A DNA stretch of 64,000 nt from Adlercreutzia hattorii (GCF_011405655.1 NZ_AP022829.1:496001-560000), one strand, 5' to 3'. Positions 1 through 15,802 are shown, numbered from the stretch's first letter. Numbers and translations: made by a program. Notes: a model not told the origin generated them from the letters alone.

Positions 1-3357
<3,357 letters not shown>

Positions 3358-3361
3358 CCCC

Positions 3362-7783
<4,422 letters not shown>

Positions 7784-7848
7784 ATTGGTTTCGCCTGTCC
7801 TTGCGAAGCATCACTGACTTCCTTGGACGAACTCGGGAGTTTTCTATT

Positions 7849-7876
7849 GGGGCGACCTTCGGGCCGCCCCTTTTTT
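7849..7876 (+). terminator. Intrinsic terminator after rpoC
   Basis: GGGGCG-A-CC, loop TTCG, GG-C-CGCCCC, followed by six Ts. One internal A/C mismatch interrupts the stem. It lies 65 bases after the rpoC stop and would end the rpoBC transcript. Confidence 0.9.
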
Positions 7877-7896
7877 GTGCTTGCTGTTCCCGCGGG

Positions 7897-8137
7897 GCGC
7901 CAAATGGCCAAAAAGTAGCTGCCAGCTGGCAGCTAGGTACCTGTTTTTGACCATGGAGGCTATAGCGACGAAATCAGGCTGGCTGCTCGGAAAGTATTCC
8001 CAGGTCAGTGCGTCGACGAATATTGGTACAAAGCAAGCCGCCTTTTCGGTTTGCAGCTAACGACCGATAATTGACCAAAACGTCGCTTCAAGCTCTTCGA
8101 ACTTGCAGCTGGCATTCGGAATTTGGCCATTGAGCGC
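7897..8137. repeat. AT-rich intergenic inverted-repeat element
   Basis: This fills the gap between the rpoC terminator and the 3' end of the LysR gene. Its ends are imperfect inverted repeats: GCGCCAAATGGCCAAA at the left against the complement of TTTGGCCATTGAGCGC at the right, with a second shared block TGCCAGCT further in on both sides. A perfect 20-base palindrome, TAGCTGCCAGCTGGCAGCTA, sits at 7916-7935. No open frame with a ribosome site was seen inside. It could be a non-autonomous mobile element or a bidirectional terminator structure. Confidence 0.6.
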
Positions 8138-8156
8138 AGCTTTCCTTTGTGCGCGG

Positions 8157-9101
8157 CTACTCGCTGTCGACTAGGGTGCCGCCTTTGCCATGGTTGAGGA
8201 TGATCTTGCGGGCGCGGGTGTAAGCGTCCAGGGCCGGCCGCACGCGTTCGTAGTTGTCCTTCTTGTAGACGGCGTACAGCCGGAAGGCCGCATCGTCGTC
8301 GGTCACGGGAAGCACCGTCACGCGGGAGAAGTCCGACAGGTAGCGCAGCTGGGGCATGGATGCCTGCAGGATCATGACGTCTTCCACACCCAGCGGAATA
8401 GCGCAGTAGTTCATGTAGGTGCGCCCGAGTACCGCCCGGGTGCGGGGCGTGTAGCCGTGCTCTTGGCAGACGCGTTCGATGTTGGTCCAGCCCGACAAGG
8501 AATAGCCGTCGGCGAATTTCACGAAGCGGTAGCTGCGCAGATCGTCCATGGTCACCGACTTCATAGAGGCCAGGGGGCTGTCCATAGAGACCATGGCAAC
8601 GAAGGGCGAACGAATGAGCGGAATGTAGGCAAGTCCCAAATTATCGAGCTTGTCCAGTTCGGCATAGGCCAGCAAGATGTCGGCATCGCCTTCCACCAAT
8701 TGCTCCAGGTAGTTCGTATCGTTCAGGCTGTTGTAGCTGGCAGGAGCCTCGCCCTCGGTGTCGAGAAACGTTGCGGCAATAGAGGTGATGGAGGCGATGG
8801 CGCTATCAGACATGATGCCGTTCACCTTGAGCGGCGTGAGGGTCTGTATATCGTGGATGCGCTGCTTGGCGTCATCATAGGTATCCACCATCTGAAGGGC
8901 GGCAGCGGCGAACACGTTGCCTGATTCGGTGAGCTCGACCCGGCGTCGGTCGCGCTCTAAAAGCGAGCAGCCGAGCTCCTTTTCCATGGCGACGATATGC
9001 TTGGAAAGCGTCGGCTGTGTGAGGTGCAAGATCTCTGCCGCCTTGGTGTAGTTCAGCGTCTGAGACAGCACGATGAATTCGCGCAACAAGCTCAGCTCCA
9101 T
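8157..9101 (-). CDS. LysR-family transcriptional regulator
   Basis: 314 residues. The N-terminal winged helix-turn-helix is typical of the family: LLREFIVLSQTLNYTKAAE, then LTQPTLSKHIVAMEKELG, then LLERDRRRVELTESG. The remainder is the substrate-binding effector domain, responding to an unknown small molecule. Start is the ATG at 9101; an AAGGGGG stretch upstream is a modest ribosome site. The gene stands alone: the next minus-strand genes begin further right and are separated by about 316 bases of hairpin-rich DNA. LysR proteins usually control themselves and a neighbour, but no divergent gene is adjacent, so the target is unknown. Confidence 0.9.
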   Translation of the reverse strand: MELSLLREFIVLSQTLNYTKAAEILHLTQPTLSKHIVAMEKELGCSLLERDRRRVELTESGNVFAAAALQMVDTYDDAKQRIHDIQTLTPLKVNGIMSDSAIASITSIAATFLDTEGEAPASYNSLNDTNYLEQLVEGDADILLAYAELDKLDNLGLAYIPLIRSPFVAMVSMDSPLASMKSVTMDDLRSYRFVKFADGYSLSGWTNIERVCQEHGYTPRTRAVLGRTYMNYCAIPLGVEDVMILQASMPQLRYLSDFSRVTVLPVTDDDAAFRLYAVYKKDNYERVRPALDAYTRARKIILNHGKGGTLVDSE

Positions 9102-9255
9102 GGAAAGCCCCCTTCAAACCCCTTCTGCTTTTCGCGTTATTGACACCATACACCCTAATGGGCCGAAAGGGCACGGCATCTCCTGCCCAATTCCAAATGG
9201 AATAAGCATATTCGCAGCAGCTGATCAGCAAAGAAATGCCCTTCTGAGTATTGAG

Positions 9256-9386
9256 TAGCCCCAAATTGACGGTTCTTACGGAAAGAACGCCAATTCGGGG
9301 CTAGATATATCTCGAATAATCGAAATTCGTTAATAAGATAGTCACGAATTGACGGTTGTTACGTAAGAAGGGTCATTTTGTGACTA
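9256..9386. repeat. Two related tandem hairpins upstream of the LysR gene
   Basis: Hairpin 1 spans 9256-9303, closed by TAGCCCC and GGGGCTA. Hairpin 2 spans 9339-9386, closed by TAGTCAC and GTGACTA. The left arms share AATTGACGGTT followed by TTACG. They lie in the gap between the LysR start and the polyferredoxin stop (9102-9417), which otherwise shows AT-rich DNA without an open frame. They may serve as terminators for the operon on the right or as regulator sites. Confidence 0.6.
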
Positions 9387-9417
9387 GAAAAAATTCGGGG
9401 AAGTAGAGTGACATTCC

Positions 9418-11052
9418 TCACGAGCTGTGTTGCTCGCGGATTTCGCGGCGGCGGGCTTCGCGGGCTTGGGCGTATTCGCGGCGGGCGGCGGTGTCGAAGG
9501 ACTTCACCTTGGCCTGGGGTTCCTGCAGGTTGTCCACCTTGATGAAGCGGGCCATGCGGCTGGCGATGGAGTCCTCGGCGCCAGGGTTCCAGCCGATGGG
9601 CTGCATGGTGAAGCGGAACTTCTTGCCGCTTAGGAACTCGTCGGCGGAGACTTCCTCGGCTACGGTGATGGCTTGCTCCGGGCAGATGGTCTCGCAGAGG
9701 CGGCACTGCATGCACAAAGCGCTGCGATGCTCCACGCCGAAGGCGTCGTTGGCGGCGTCGAATCGGGTCAGGGCGCCGGTGGGGCAGAATACGGTGCACA
9801 TGCGGCAGGAGCGGCAGAGTTCCGTGTCGATGGTGATCTGGCCCCAGAGGCGCGTGGTCACGGTGGGGGCCGCGGGGGTGCCGAGGGCTTTCAGACTGTT
9901 GAAGAGGCGCAGGCGACGCTCGGGCACGAAGTGGGGGAGGGTACCGTCAGCCTGCACATGGGCGAACTGGGGCTCACGCGAATCAGCTTGGGACTCCTCG
10001 GGGGCGGGCTTCCGGGTAGTGCTCAGTCGCTCAGACAGTCCTCGCTCGGCGCGACAGCCCACTGGGCTGATCGCGTTCGCTGCGGAACTCGCTTGGTGAG
10101 CACCACCCGAAATCCCGCTGGCGTTTGCCATGGCTGCAGCTGCGGAACTCGCTCGGTCAGGGCACCCCGTGTCCCCGCTAGCGTCTGCCGTGGCTGTGGC
10201 GTTCGCTGCGGAACTCGCTTGGTGAGCACCACCCGAAATCCCGCTGGCGTTTGCCATGGCTGCAGCTGCGGAACTCGCTCGGTCAGAACGCCCCGTGCCC
10301 CCGCTGGCATCTGCCACGGTGGCGGCGTTCACGGCATTAGTGTCATCCTGAGCGGAGGCCGTAGGCCGGAGTCGAAGGATCTCTTGAGTGTCGGAGGCGT
10401 GCTGGAGGCGGATGCGGTCGATGGGGGAGGGGGTTCCCAGGGCGGCGAGGAGGGTTTCGGCGGAGACGATGATCTCATCGCTGAGGGCGCCGCCGCAGCG
10501 ATGAGGGCAACTCTCACAGGGGCCGCTGATGAGCTGGATGGAACGGGCGCCGCGGGCGGTGGCTTCCACGAGCAGCGACTCGTCCACGCGACCCAGACAG
10601 ACGACGCCGACAAGGGGCCGGCCGTCGGAGGTGGCACCTGCAATCTTCCCAGGGACGAAGGAGGGCGCGGTGGCATCGCAGGAGTCTCGCTTCATGCGAT
10701 TGCCGCTGGCCATTGCAAAGGCGCGCTCGCAGGCGATGGCCACTCGGCCCTCATTCTCGGCAAGAGCGGCTTCTACGGCGCCGAACAGTTCCTCGTCAGT
10801 GGGGTCGGCGGCGGTAAGGCAGCCGGTGGGGCAGGCCGAGGCGCAGGTTCCGCAACCAATGCACTTCTCAGGGGAGACGACAATGCCCTCTTCGCCCAAG
10901 GAGATGGCACCCGTGGTGCACACGGCGGCGCAGCGCAGGCAGTCCCCGTTGCGGTGGCGCACGAGTACGCAGCGCTGGGGCTCGACCGCAAGCAGCGGTG
11001 AATTCATCTCATCGATGAGGTTGATCATCTGTCCGTGGCGATAGTTAGTCAT
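9418..11052 (-). CDS. Polyferredoxin-like 4Fe-4S protein with in-frame repeat insertion
   Basis: 544 residues and probably cytoplasmic, since no signal peptide is visible. N-terminal half: CLRCAAVC and CIGCGTCASACPTGC ferredoxin motifs, then further cysteines (CESCPHRC near residue 190). C-terminal half: CRSCRMCTVFCPTG and CMQCRLCETICPEQA, two more [4Fe-4S] sites. Between the halves (about residues 220-350) lies an Ala/Ser/Gly-rich, cysteine-poor segment with two 42-residue tandem copies containing SSAAAAMANASGISGGAHQA. This segment is encoded by DNA repeats (listed separately). The start at 11052 overlaps the stop of the UvrD-like gene by 8 bases, so it is the last gene of the TorD operon. 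Likely an electron-transfer protein for molybdoenzyme maturation or redox supply; the partner is unknown. Confidence 0.8.
   Translation of the reverse strand: MTNYRHGQMINLIDEMNSPLLAVEPQRCVLVRHRNGDCLRCAAVCTTGAISLGEEGIVVSPEKCIGCGTCASACPTGCLTAADPTDEELFGAVEAALAENEGRVAIACERAFAMASGNRMKRDSCDATAPSFVPGKIAGATSDGRPLVGVVCLGRVDESLLVEATARGARSIQLISGPCESCPHRCGGALSDEIIVSAETLLAALGTPSPIDRIRLQHASDTQEILRLRPTASAQDDTNAVNAATVADASGGTGRSDRASSAAAAMANASGISGGAHQASSAANATATADASGDTGCPDRASSAAAAMANASGISGGAHQASSAANAISPVGCRAERGLSERLSTTRKPAPEESQADSREPQFAHVQADGTLPHFVPERRLRLFNSLKALGTPAAPTVTTRLWGQITIDTELCRSCRMCTVFCPTGALTRFDAANDAFGVEHRSALCMQCRLCETICPEQAITVAEEVSADEFLSGKKFRFTMQPIGWNPGAEDSIASRMARFIKVDNLQEPQAKVKSFDTAARREYAQAREARRREIREQHSS
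10020..10330. repeat. In-frame repeat island inside the polyferredoxin gene
   Basis: Two copies of a 126-base unit start at 10073 and 10199 and translate to 42-residue repeats. Each unit holds two variants of a core, GCTGCGGAACTCGC: one continuing TTGGTGAGC and one continuing TCGGTCAG. Upstream is CGCTCAGACAGTCCTCGCT. The same elements in the same order occur on the opposite strand in the intergenic island at 42723-42925. The segment is therefore likely genomic repeat DNA that has become coding. Confidence 0.85.
10339..10382. repeat. REP-like palindromic repeat within coding sequence
   Basis: Plus-strand GTCATCCTGAGC, a GC-rich GGCC-gta-GGCC centre, and CGAAGGATCTC form an imperfect palindrome. 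Dispersed repeats of this GTCATCCTGAGC/AAGGATC type are known from many bacterial genomes. Here it is translated in frame in the polyferredoxin gene, next to the other repeat island. Confidence 0.6.
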
Positions 11053-12925
11053 GATAGGACACCCCCGTAATGGCGCGGATGGTTTCGCTGGGGTGTACCT
11101 CGCACACGCGCTCGCCTTCCCGCAGCCGTACCCGATGGATCTTCAGTTGCAACGATTCGGCCTCCGCCAACGGGGCCTCGGTAAAGTACGTGAATAGGAG
11201 CGTTGATGCGGCCTTGCCGGCGCAAGCATAGGTCTTGGCCATTTCGGCAGCCAGCATGGCCGGACGCTTGTCGCGCTCCATCTGGGCGGGATCGAAATAG
11301 CGGCGCGGAAGAACGAGGCCGTTCACGAGCCCCGCCATGATCACGACACAGGCGGTCTGCCCCGCAAAATCCTCCGGCAGCCCCACGCGCACGCCGTCGC
11401 CGACGAAGCTGGGAGAGAGCACTCGGTCTTGAACGGCGCCGCACAGGGCTGACGCCGTGGCCTGCTCGCCCGCATCTTTCGCGGCGGCGCGGAGCAGCGC
11501 TGCTCCCTGATCGTCATCCGCGCCGACGGCAACGATAGCCGCATCGATCAGCGCGCTTCCCCTGAGGCCCGAAAGGCGGTCGACGATTTCGGCCGCTTCG
11601 GCCAAGGCGGTGGTGGCGCTTGCGGCCTGCTGGCGCAGCAGGGCGCTTTCAGGAGCATCGGCGAAGGCGACGCCCGCGCGGAGGCTTAAGGCTGCATCGC
11701 CCGAAGCGACGGCGTTTGCCAGGGCGCTTTGGGCCAAATAGTCGCCAAAACCGCACCAGCTGCGCAGGGCGAGCGGGTCTTCCGGATCGGCGGCAAGGCG
11801 CAAAAGCGTGAAAGCGCGAGCGGCTCGGCAGGTATCGGTATGGCGCATGTCGCCGCCGAGCGAGGGGCGGGATAGCGGGCTTGCGGCGATGCCCTCCGCC
11901 TGAAGCGCTTGGGCGATGCGCGCGGCCCATTGTCTGGTGGCGGCTGCCACGGCAATGCCTTGGGGCCGCGCCCCGCAAGAGAGGTGGTGGCTCACCAGCG
12001 AAACGACGCCCTTCAGTTCGCTCTCGGGGCGCTCGAAAGCCATCGCCTCGCAGCCTCCCTGATCGGTGCAGGCGCAGGGTATCGGTCGCGCATCGAGGGC
12101 CTCGTCGGCGGCCAGGAGGTTGACCGCGTCGGTCACCACGCGGCTGAGATGGCTGTAGGCCAGGGTTTCGCGAACGGCGTTGGGGTTGGCGGCAACGAGC
12201 TCTTCGATGCCCGAGAAATGCGGGTAATCTTCCGAGCCGTGCGTGCGGGCGCACGGCTCGCTCGCGACAAGGAGCGCCGTGCGCGCAAGAAGGCCCGCGA
12301 GGCATTGGGACGCGCGGCTGGCCATTTGGTAGTCGTCGACGAGAACGTAATCGCGGCGGAAGGCCTCCAGGTCATGGGCGAAGCGCTGGCCGTAATCGAA
12401 GGCGGCGCGGGGAAGCTCGCAGGCGAGGTAGGACTCCCGATGGCGCAAGGAACCGACGAGCAGGCGAAAGACGCGCTCTTCCTGCTCGTCGTAGAACCAA
12501 TCGCCGCTCATGGGCTCCAGATCGGCCCAGCTGCGGTAGAAGAATTTCAGCATTTCGCTGATGCGCCGCGGTGCAACCCCGGAGGTTTTCACATCTTCCA
12601 GAAGAAGGCGCTCCTCGAAGCCCATGAGGATGCGGCCCCGCCGACCCGTGCGGGCTTCGGCTTGCGGAGAGGACAGCACGTCGAGCGCGTACAGCGGCAG
12701 TGTCGTCACCAAGGGTAGGTCCTCAAGGGGCACGACCGCCTTAAGGCGCCGCTCGAGGGCGCAGACCGCAGCGGGGGTGGCGGCGAACAGGATGATTTCT
12801 CGCGGCGGCACGCCTTGGGCCAAAAGATCCAGGACGGCCTCCGCAAGCCGTTGGGTCTTGCCGCATCCGACGCGCCCCTCGACGGAGTGCACTTCGGCCG
12901 CAGTGGCGTAGGGCGACAGGTCCAT
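11045..12925 (-). CDS. UvrD/AddB-like P-loop protein in the TorD operon
   Basis: 626 residues. The N-terminus has a Walker A motif (VEGRVGCGKTQR, about residues 15-26) followed by a superfamily 1 helicase-like segment (IILFAATPAAV). A Walker B-like VLVDDYQ lies near residue 195, matching the VDEYQD box of UvrD/Rep/PcrA relatives with one substitution. The C-terminal helicase motifs are hard to recognise, so helicase activity is doubtful. The start at 12925 follows TorD by 21 bases and the stop overlaps the polyferredoxin start. A DNA-repair type protein is unexpected inside a molybdoenzyme-maturation operon. It might be an ATP-driven assembly factor, or co-transcription may be incidental. Confidence 0.7.
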   Translation of the reverse strand: MDLSPYATAAEVHSVEGRVGCGKTQRLAEAVLDLLAQGVPPREIILFAATPAAVCALERRLKAVVPLEDLPLVTTLPLYALDVLSSPQAEARTGRRGRILMGFEERLLLEDVKTSGVAPRRISEMLKFFYRSWADLEPMSGDWFYDEQEERVFRLLVGSLRHRESYLACELPRAAFDYGQRFAHDLEAFRRDYVLVDDYQMASRASQCLAGLLARTALLVASEPCARTHGSEDYPHFSGIEELVAANPNAVRETLAYSHLSRVVTDAVNLLAADEALDARPIPCACTDQGGCEAMAFERPESELKGVVSLVSHHLSCGARPQGIAVAAATRQWAARIAQALQAEGIAASPLSRPSLGGDMRHTDTCRAARAFTLLRLAADPEDPLALRSWCGFGDYLAQSALANAVASGDAALSLRAGVAFADAPESALLRQQAASATTALAEAAEIVDRLSGLRGSALIDAAIVAVGADDDQGAALLRAAAKDAGEQATASALCGAVQDRVLSPSFVGDGVRVGLPEDFAGQTACVVIMAGLVNGLVLPRRYFDPAQMERDKRPAMLAAEMAKTYACAGKAASTLLFTYFTEAPLAEAESLQLKIHRVRLREGERVCEVHPSETIRAITGVSYHD

Positions 12926-12946
12926 GGTCGCGTCCTCCCTTCAGGC

Positions 12947-13693
12947 TTAGGCCGCTACCAGATCGGCGAGCAGGGCGGCGTCCTCTTCCAAAAAGCCCTC
13001 GGTCACATTGGCAACGCCCTGGTAAAAGGTCGTGTCGGCGAACCGACGGGTATCGCTAAGGAACACCGGCACCCAGCTGGCGAGGTGGTCGTCCATGAAA
13101 TTGCGCTGGGTGTTGATGAGCGAGAAGGCGCGCTCTTCGTCGCCGGCGCGCAGGGCCTTCGCCGCCCGGTGAGCCAGAACGCCCATGAACTCCAGCTCCA
13201 CGGCCACGTGATCCTCGCCGACGGTCCAGGACTCGGACTTTTCCAGGCCGCAGGAGCGGTAAATGGCGAGCACCTCGTCGCGGGCATCGCTCATGAGCAG
13301 GCGCTTTTCCGAAGTGTAGACGGATTCGAAGGGATAGGCCGCCGAATAGGTGTCGATGCCCGAGCCCAGAAACGCGCGGGTGTAGTCCACCGACAGCTTC
13401 ATGAGGGGGTCGACCCAGGCGTTGGAGAGGTACTTGGCGATCTGGTAATAGCCCTCGTCCATGAGTCCGTTGCCCGAAGAGACGGGGTAATCGGTGTCGT
13501 TCAGCTGGGCGAGCAGCGCCTCGTCAACCTCTTCGCGGAACAGGCGGGCGAGAAAGCTGTAGGTCTCGCCGCGGCTTTCGCAGAGCGCGGCCAGATCTTC
13601 GGCGGTCATGACGCCCTCGTCGTTGGTATCGGTGCCGAGGGCAGCGTTCTCGGTGGTCTCGGCAGCGTCATCTTTGCGGGTCGCGATAGTCAT
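12947..13693 (-). CDS. TorD/DmsD-family molybdoenzyme chaperone
   Basis: 248 residues. TorD-family proteins bind the Tat signal peptide of DMSO-reductase-type enzymes and hold the apoenzyme in the cytoplasm until the molybdenum cofactor is inserted. The all-helical family pattern is visible: SFLARLFREE, a LSVDYTRAFLGSG segment, and AVELEFMGVLAHRA, matching the E-x-D/E-F-M signature of the family. The start chosen is the ATG at 13693 with AGGGAGG six bases upstream; an open frame extends further but overlaps the preceding gene. It lies 10 bases from the upstream gene. The probable client is the Tat molybdoenzyme at 15993 or a homologue elsewhere. Confidence 0.88.
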   Translation of the reverse strand: MTIATRKDDAAETTENAALGTDTNDEGVMTAEDLAALCESRGETYSFLARLFREEVDEALLAQLNDTDYPVSSGNGLMDEGYYQIAKYLSNAWVDPLMKLSVDYTRAFLGSGIDTYSAAYPFESVYTSEKRLLMSDARDEVLAIYRSCGLEKSESWTVGEDHVAVELEFMGVLAHRAAKALRAGDEERAFSLINTQRNFMDDHLASWVPVFLSDTRRFADTTFYQGVANVTEGFLEEDAALLADLVAA

Positions 13694-13703
13694 GGTTGCC
13701 TCC

Positions 13704-14531
13704 CTAGTTCTCGTTGTCGGCGTGCAGATACGCGCGGCCGTGCTCGGTGGCGGACCACTGGCCCGTCCATTCCACGGCGCCCGCATGCTCGAGTTTGTCG
13801 ATGAAGTACATGGCGTAGCGCTTGGGGTTCTGCAGCACCGGTTCGTCGTCCACCACGTCCCCGATCTCGCGTAGGCTGGCGCCTCCGTCGCGAGCGCACA
13901 GCTCAAGGCAGGTGGTGAAGATGGCGCCGTACTGCGGCTCTGCCTCGTACAGGGCGGCGATCATCTCCATCGGGCGATAGCTGTCCAGCTTGGCGGCCCC
14001 TGCCTCGGTCAGGCTCCAGAACACCTCCGGCGCCGGGGCGACGCGCCAGTACTCGACGCCTTCCACTTCCACGCGCAAGGGTTCCTGCTCCACCTCGGCC
14101 AGCGGGGTGCCGTTCTCGTCGGTCTGAGCGATGGCCCCGGCGCGTTCGAGCAAGTTGCACAAGGTCAGCGGCTCGTAGACCGAGTGGTGGTGGCGCTTCA
14201 TCTCGGCGATGACCTCCTCAAGGTCGGCCGTGGGGAGGGGGGATGCGCACGTGCCCATGATGGTGAAGAGCATTTTGTGGAAGGTGGGCATCTGGGCGAA
14301 CAGTGCGTCGATGCGCTCCTCGGCGGTCTCGCCGTTGTCGAAGGCGACCAGGTCGCGCTGGAACTGAGGGGCGGCTTCGGGGTTCGGCATATTGAAGGGG
14401 CCCTCGGCGAGAACCGAGGGGGCCTCATCGTCGGCGTCGGTGTCGTCGTCGAAGACGAAGGCCTGCAAGGGGTCGAAGTCGGCGGTCAGGTAGCCGTCGA
14501 GTATCTCATCGGTTTCGGTGCGGTCAGTCAT
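13704..14531 (-). CDS. Unknown acidic protein, first gene of the TorD operon
   Basis: 275 residues from the ATG at 14531, which has GAGGAGG just upstream. I do not recognise a named family. The first 70 residues are acidic (a DDDTDADDEAPS stretch). The rest looks like helical or winged-helix segments: MPTFHKMLFTIMGTC, EEVIAEMKRHHHS, PLTLCNLLERAGAI, and later a second LREIGDVVDDEPV to IDKLEHAGAVEW unit, suggesting two related wHTH-like modules. No signal peptide or metal motif is seen. Its position upstream of TorD suggests a role in molybdoenzyme assembly or its control, which is inference. Confidence 0.75.
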   Translation of the reverse strand: MTDRTETDEILDGYLTADFDPLQAFVFDDDTDADDEAPSVLAEGPFNMPNPEAAPQFQRDLVAFDNGETAEERIDALFAQMPTFHKMLFTIMGTCASPLPTADLEEVIAEMKRHHHSVYEPLTLCNLLERAGAIAQTDENGTPLAEVEQEPLRVEVEGVEYWRVAPAPEVFWSLTEAGAAKLDSYRPMEMIAALYEAEPQYGAIFTTCLELCARDGGASLREIGDVVDDEPVLQNPKRYAMYFIDKLEHAGAVEWTGQWSATEHGRAYLHADNEN

Positions 14532-14576
14532 GGGGCCTCCTCGGTGCGAGTTGTGCGATGCCACGATCTTAACGAG

Positions 14577-14590
14577 GCATAAATTTATGC
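14577..14590. promoter_or_regulatory. 14-base palindrome in the divergent control region
   Basis: GCATAAATTTATGC is a perfect palindrome, 45 bases upstream of the minus-strand operon start and about 200 bases upstream of the plus-strand gene at 14796. The half-site GCATAA recurs at 15803-15825 and as TTATGC near 15877, upstream of the molybdoenzyme operon. The rest of the 14532-14795 gap holds no recognisable gene. Confidence 0.5.
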
Positions 14591-14795
14591 GTCAAGCCTG
14601 TTCAGGAGCATGTTCTCATGACGATTTGGCTTGGATGATGCTTGCGCTCCATGAGCTTATTCCGATTCGACATGCTGTCAGATTTCCCGTTGACGGCGCC
14701 GCAGCGCGCCCCGATACTGGGCCTCGAAACGCTCCGTCTCGGGCTGGCCTTCGCGGTTGCGCTCGGGACGCATTTGCAGGATGAAGGAGGATGCC

Positions 14796-15647
14796 ATGCT
14801 GCCCAAACCGTCGCTCGTGCTTCAGGTGAGGCTTCGGCCCGAGGAGTACTCGGATACCGCTGCTGCCGAGATCAAGCGCAGCTACATGTACCTGGCCCAG
14901 TCCGTCGTGTCCGAGCTGGACGAAGGCGAACGTGCCGAGGGCAACCTCATGCGTCTGAACGTCCGCCTCATGAAGCCCTTTTGGGATGCGTCTGACCCTG
15001 CTGCTGAACAGCTGTGGCGCGCTTCGTTCATGCCCTGGCTTGTCAACGCCACGCGCAATATGTCCACAGCCATGCACAACTACAACACGGTGCTGCATCC
15101 CCTGGGCGCCGGCAACGTGACCTACCAGTGGGCCGACTTCGACTTCGCCCCCCATGCCGCGCTGCGCCTGAAGGTGGACGACGAAAACCGCATTCCGTCT
15201 GAAGCTCCGGCTCTCTGCGACAAGGTGCGCACGCTTGCCGCCGAGGGCGTCTTCGACGAGAACGTGGCCCGCATCCGCATCCCTTCCCGGGCGAGCCTCG
15301 CCGCTCAAGAGGCCGCCTTCGAAGAGGAACAGGCTCGCTACCGCGCCGCTCTGGCCGCCCAGGATGAAGATGCCGAAGATGAAGCGGCCGTTCCCGCTGA
15401 AACGGCGGCCGAAGGCGAAGGTTCGTTTGAGGCCGACGAGGCGGCTGTTGTTACTGAAGACATCGAAGAGCTTGGTATCGCTCAGCCCTCCGACTTGGCG
15501 GACGACGCCGCAGCTGACGCGACCACCGAGGCTCCCGAGGGTGCCAGCGAAGTTCTCGCCGAGCCGGTGTTCAGCCTCGATTATTCCATCTGGGGCATCG
15601 AATACACCGACGGCACCGTCGTTGAGTTCGATTCTCGCATTCACTAA
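14796..15647 (+). CDS. Unknown protein with acidic C-terminal half
   Basis: 283 residues. The start is the ATG at 14796, seven bases after AAGGAGG; two ATGs further upstream in frame lack such a site. I do not recognise the family. The N-terminal 150 residues are compact and mixed (SYMYLAQSVVSELDEGERA, LMKPFWDASDPA, then MPWLVNATRNMSTAMHNYN). Residues about 175-250 are Ala/Glu/Asp-rich and probably disordered. The end is again structured (DYSIWGIEYTDGTVVEFDS). No signal peptide, membrane segment or cysteine cluster is visible. It stands between two divergent respiratory units and has its own hairpins after the stop, so it may be monocistronic. Confidence 0.7.
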   Translation: MLPKPSLVLQVRLRPEEYSDTAAAEIKRSYMYLAQSVVSELDEGERAEGNLMRLNVRLMKPFWDASDPAAEQLWRASFMPWLVNATRNMSTAMHNYNTVLHPLGAGNVTYQWADFDFAPHAALRLKVDDENRIPSEAPALCDKVRTLAAEGVFDENVARIRIPSRASLAAQEAAFEEEQARYRAALAAQDEDAEDEAAVPAETAAEGEGSFEADEAAVVTEDIEELGIAQPSDLADDAAADATTEAPEGASEVLAEPVFSLDYSIWGIEYTDGTVVEFDSRIH

Positions 15648-15658
15648 GCTTACCCCGG

Positions 15659-15757
15659 CCCGGATCGCGCTTCCCCTCTTCCCTAACCTCACGATCCGGG
15701 CGTCTTTCCCCTCCCTTGAACGGGCAGGACGCCACCCCTCCGGCGCCCTGCCCGTTC
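15659..15757 (+). terminator. Two consecutive hairpins after the unknown gene
   Basis: Hairpin 1: CCCGGATCG at 15659-15667 pairs with CGATCCGGG at 15692-15700. Hairpin 2: GAACGGGCAGG at 15718-15728 pairs with CCTGCCCGTTC at 15747-15757, with an inner CGCC/GGCG. No strong T tract follows, so termination may be partial. Confidence 0.6.
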
Positions 15758-15802
15758 GCCATTTCGCTGTTCTCGGAGGCCTCGCTTTCAACGGCTGCCG
15801 CC

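Noticed and set aside
10020-10330. CRISPR array
   Set aside because: The repeats are two 126-base tandem copies translated in frame; there are no short regular repeats with unique spacers and no cas genes.
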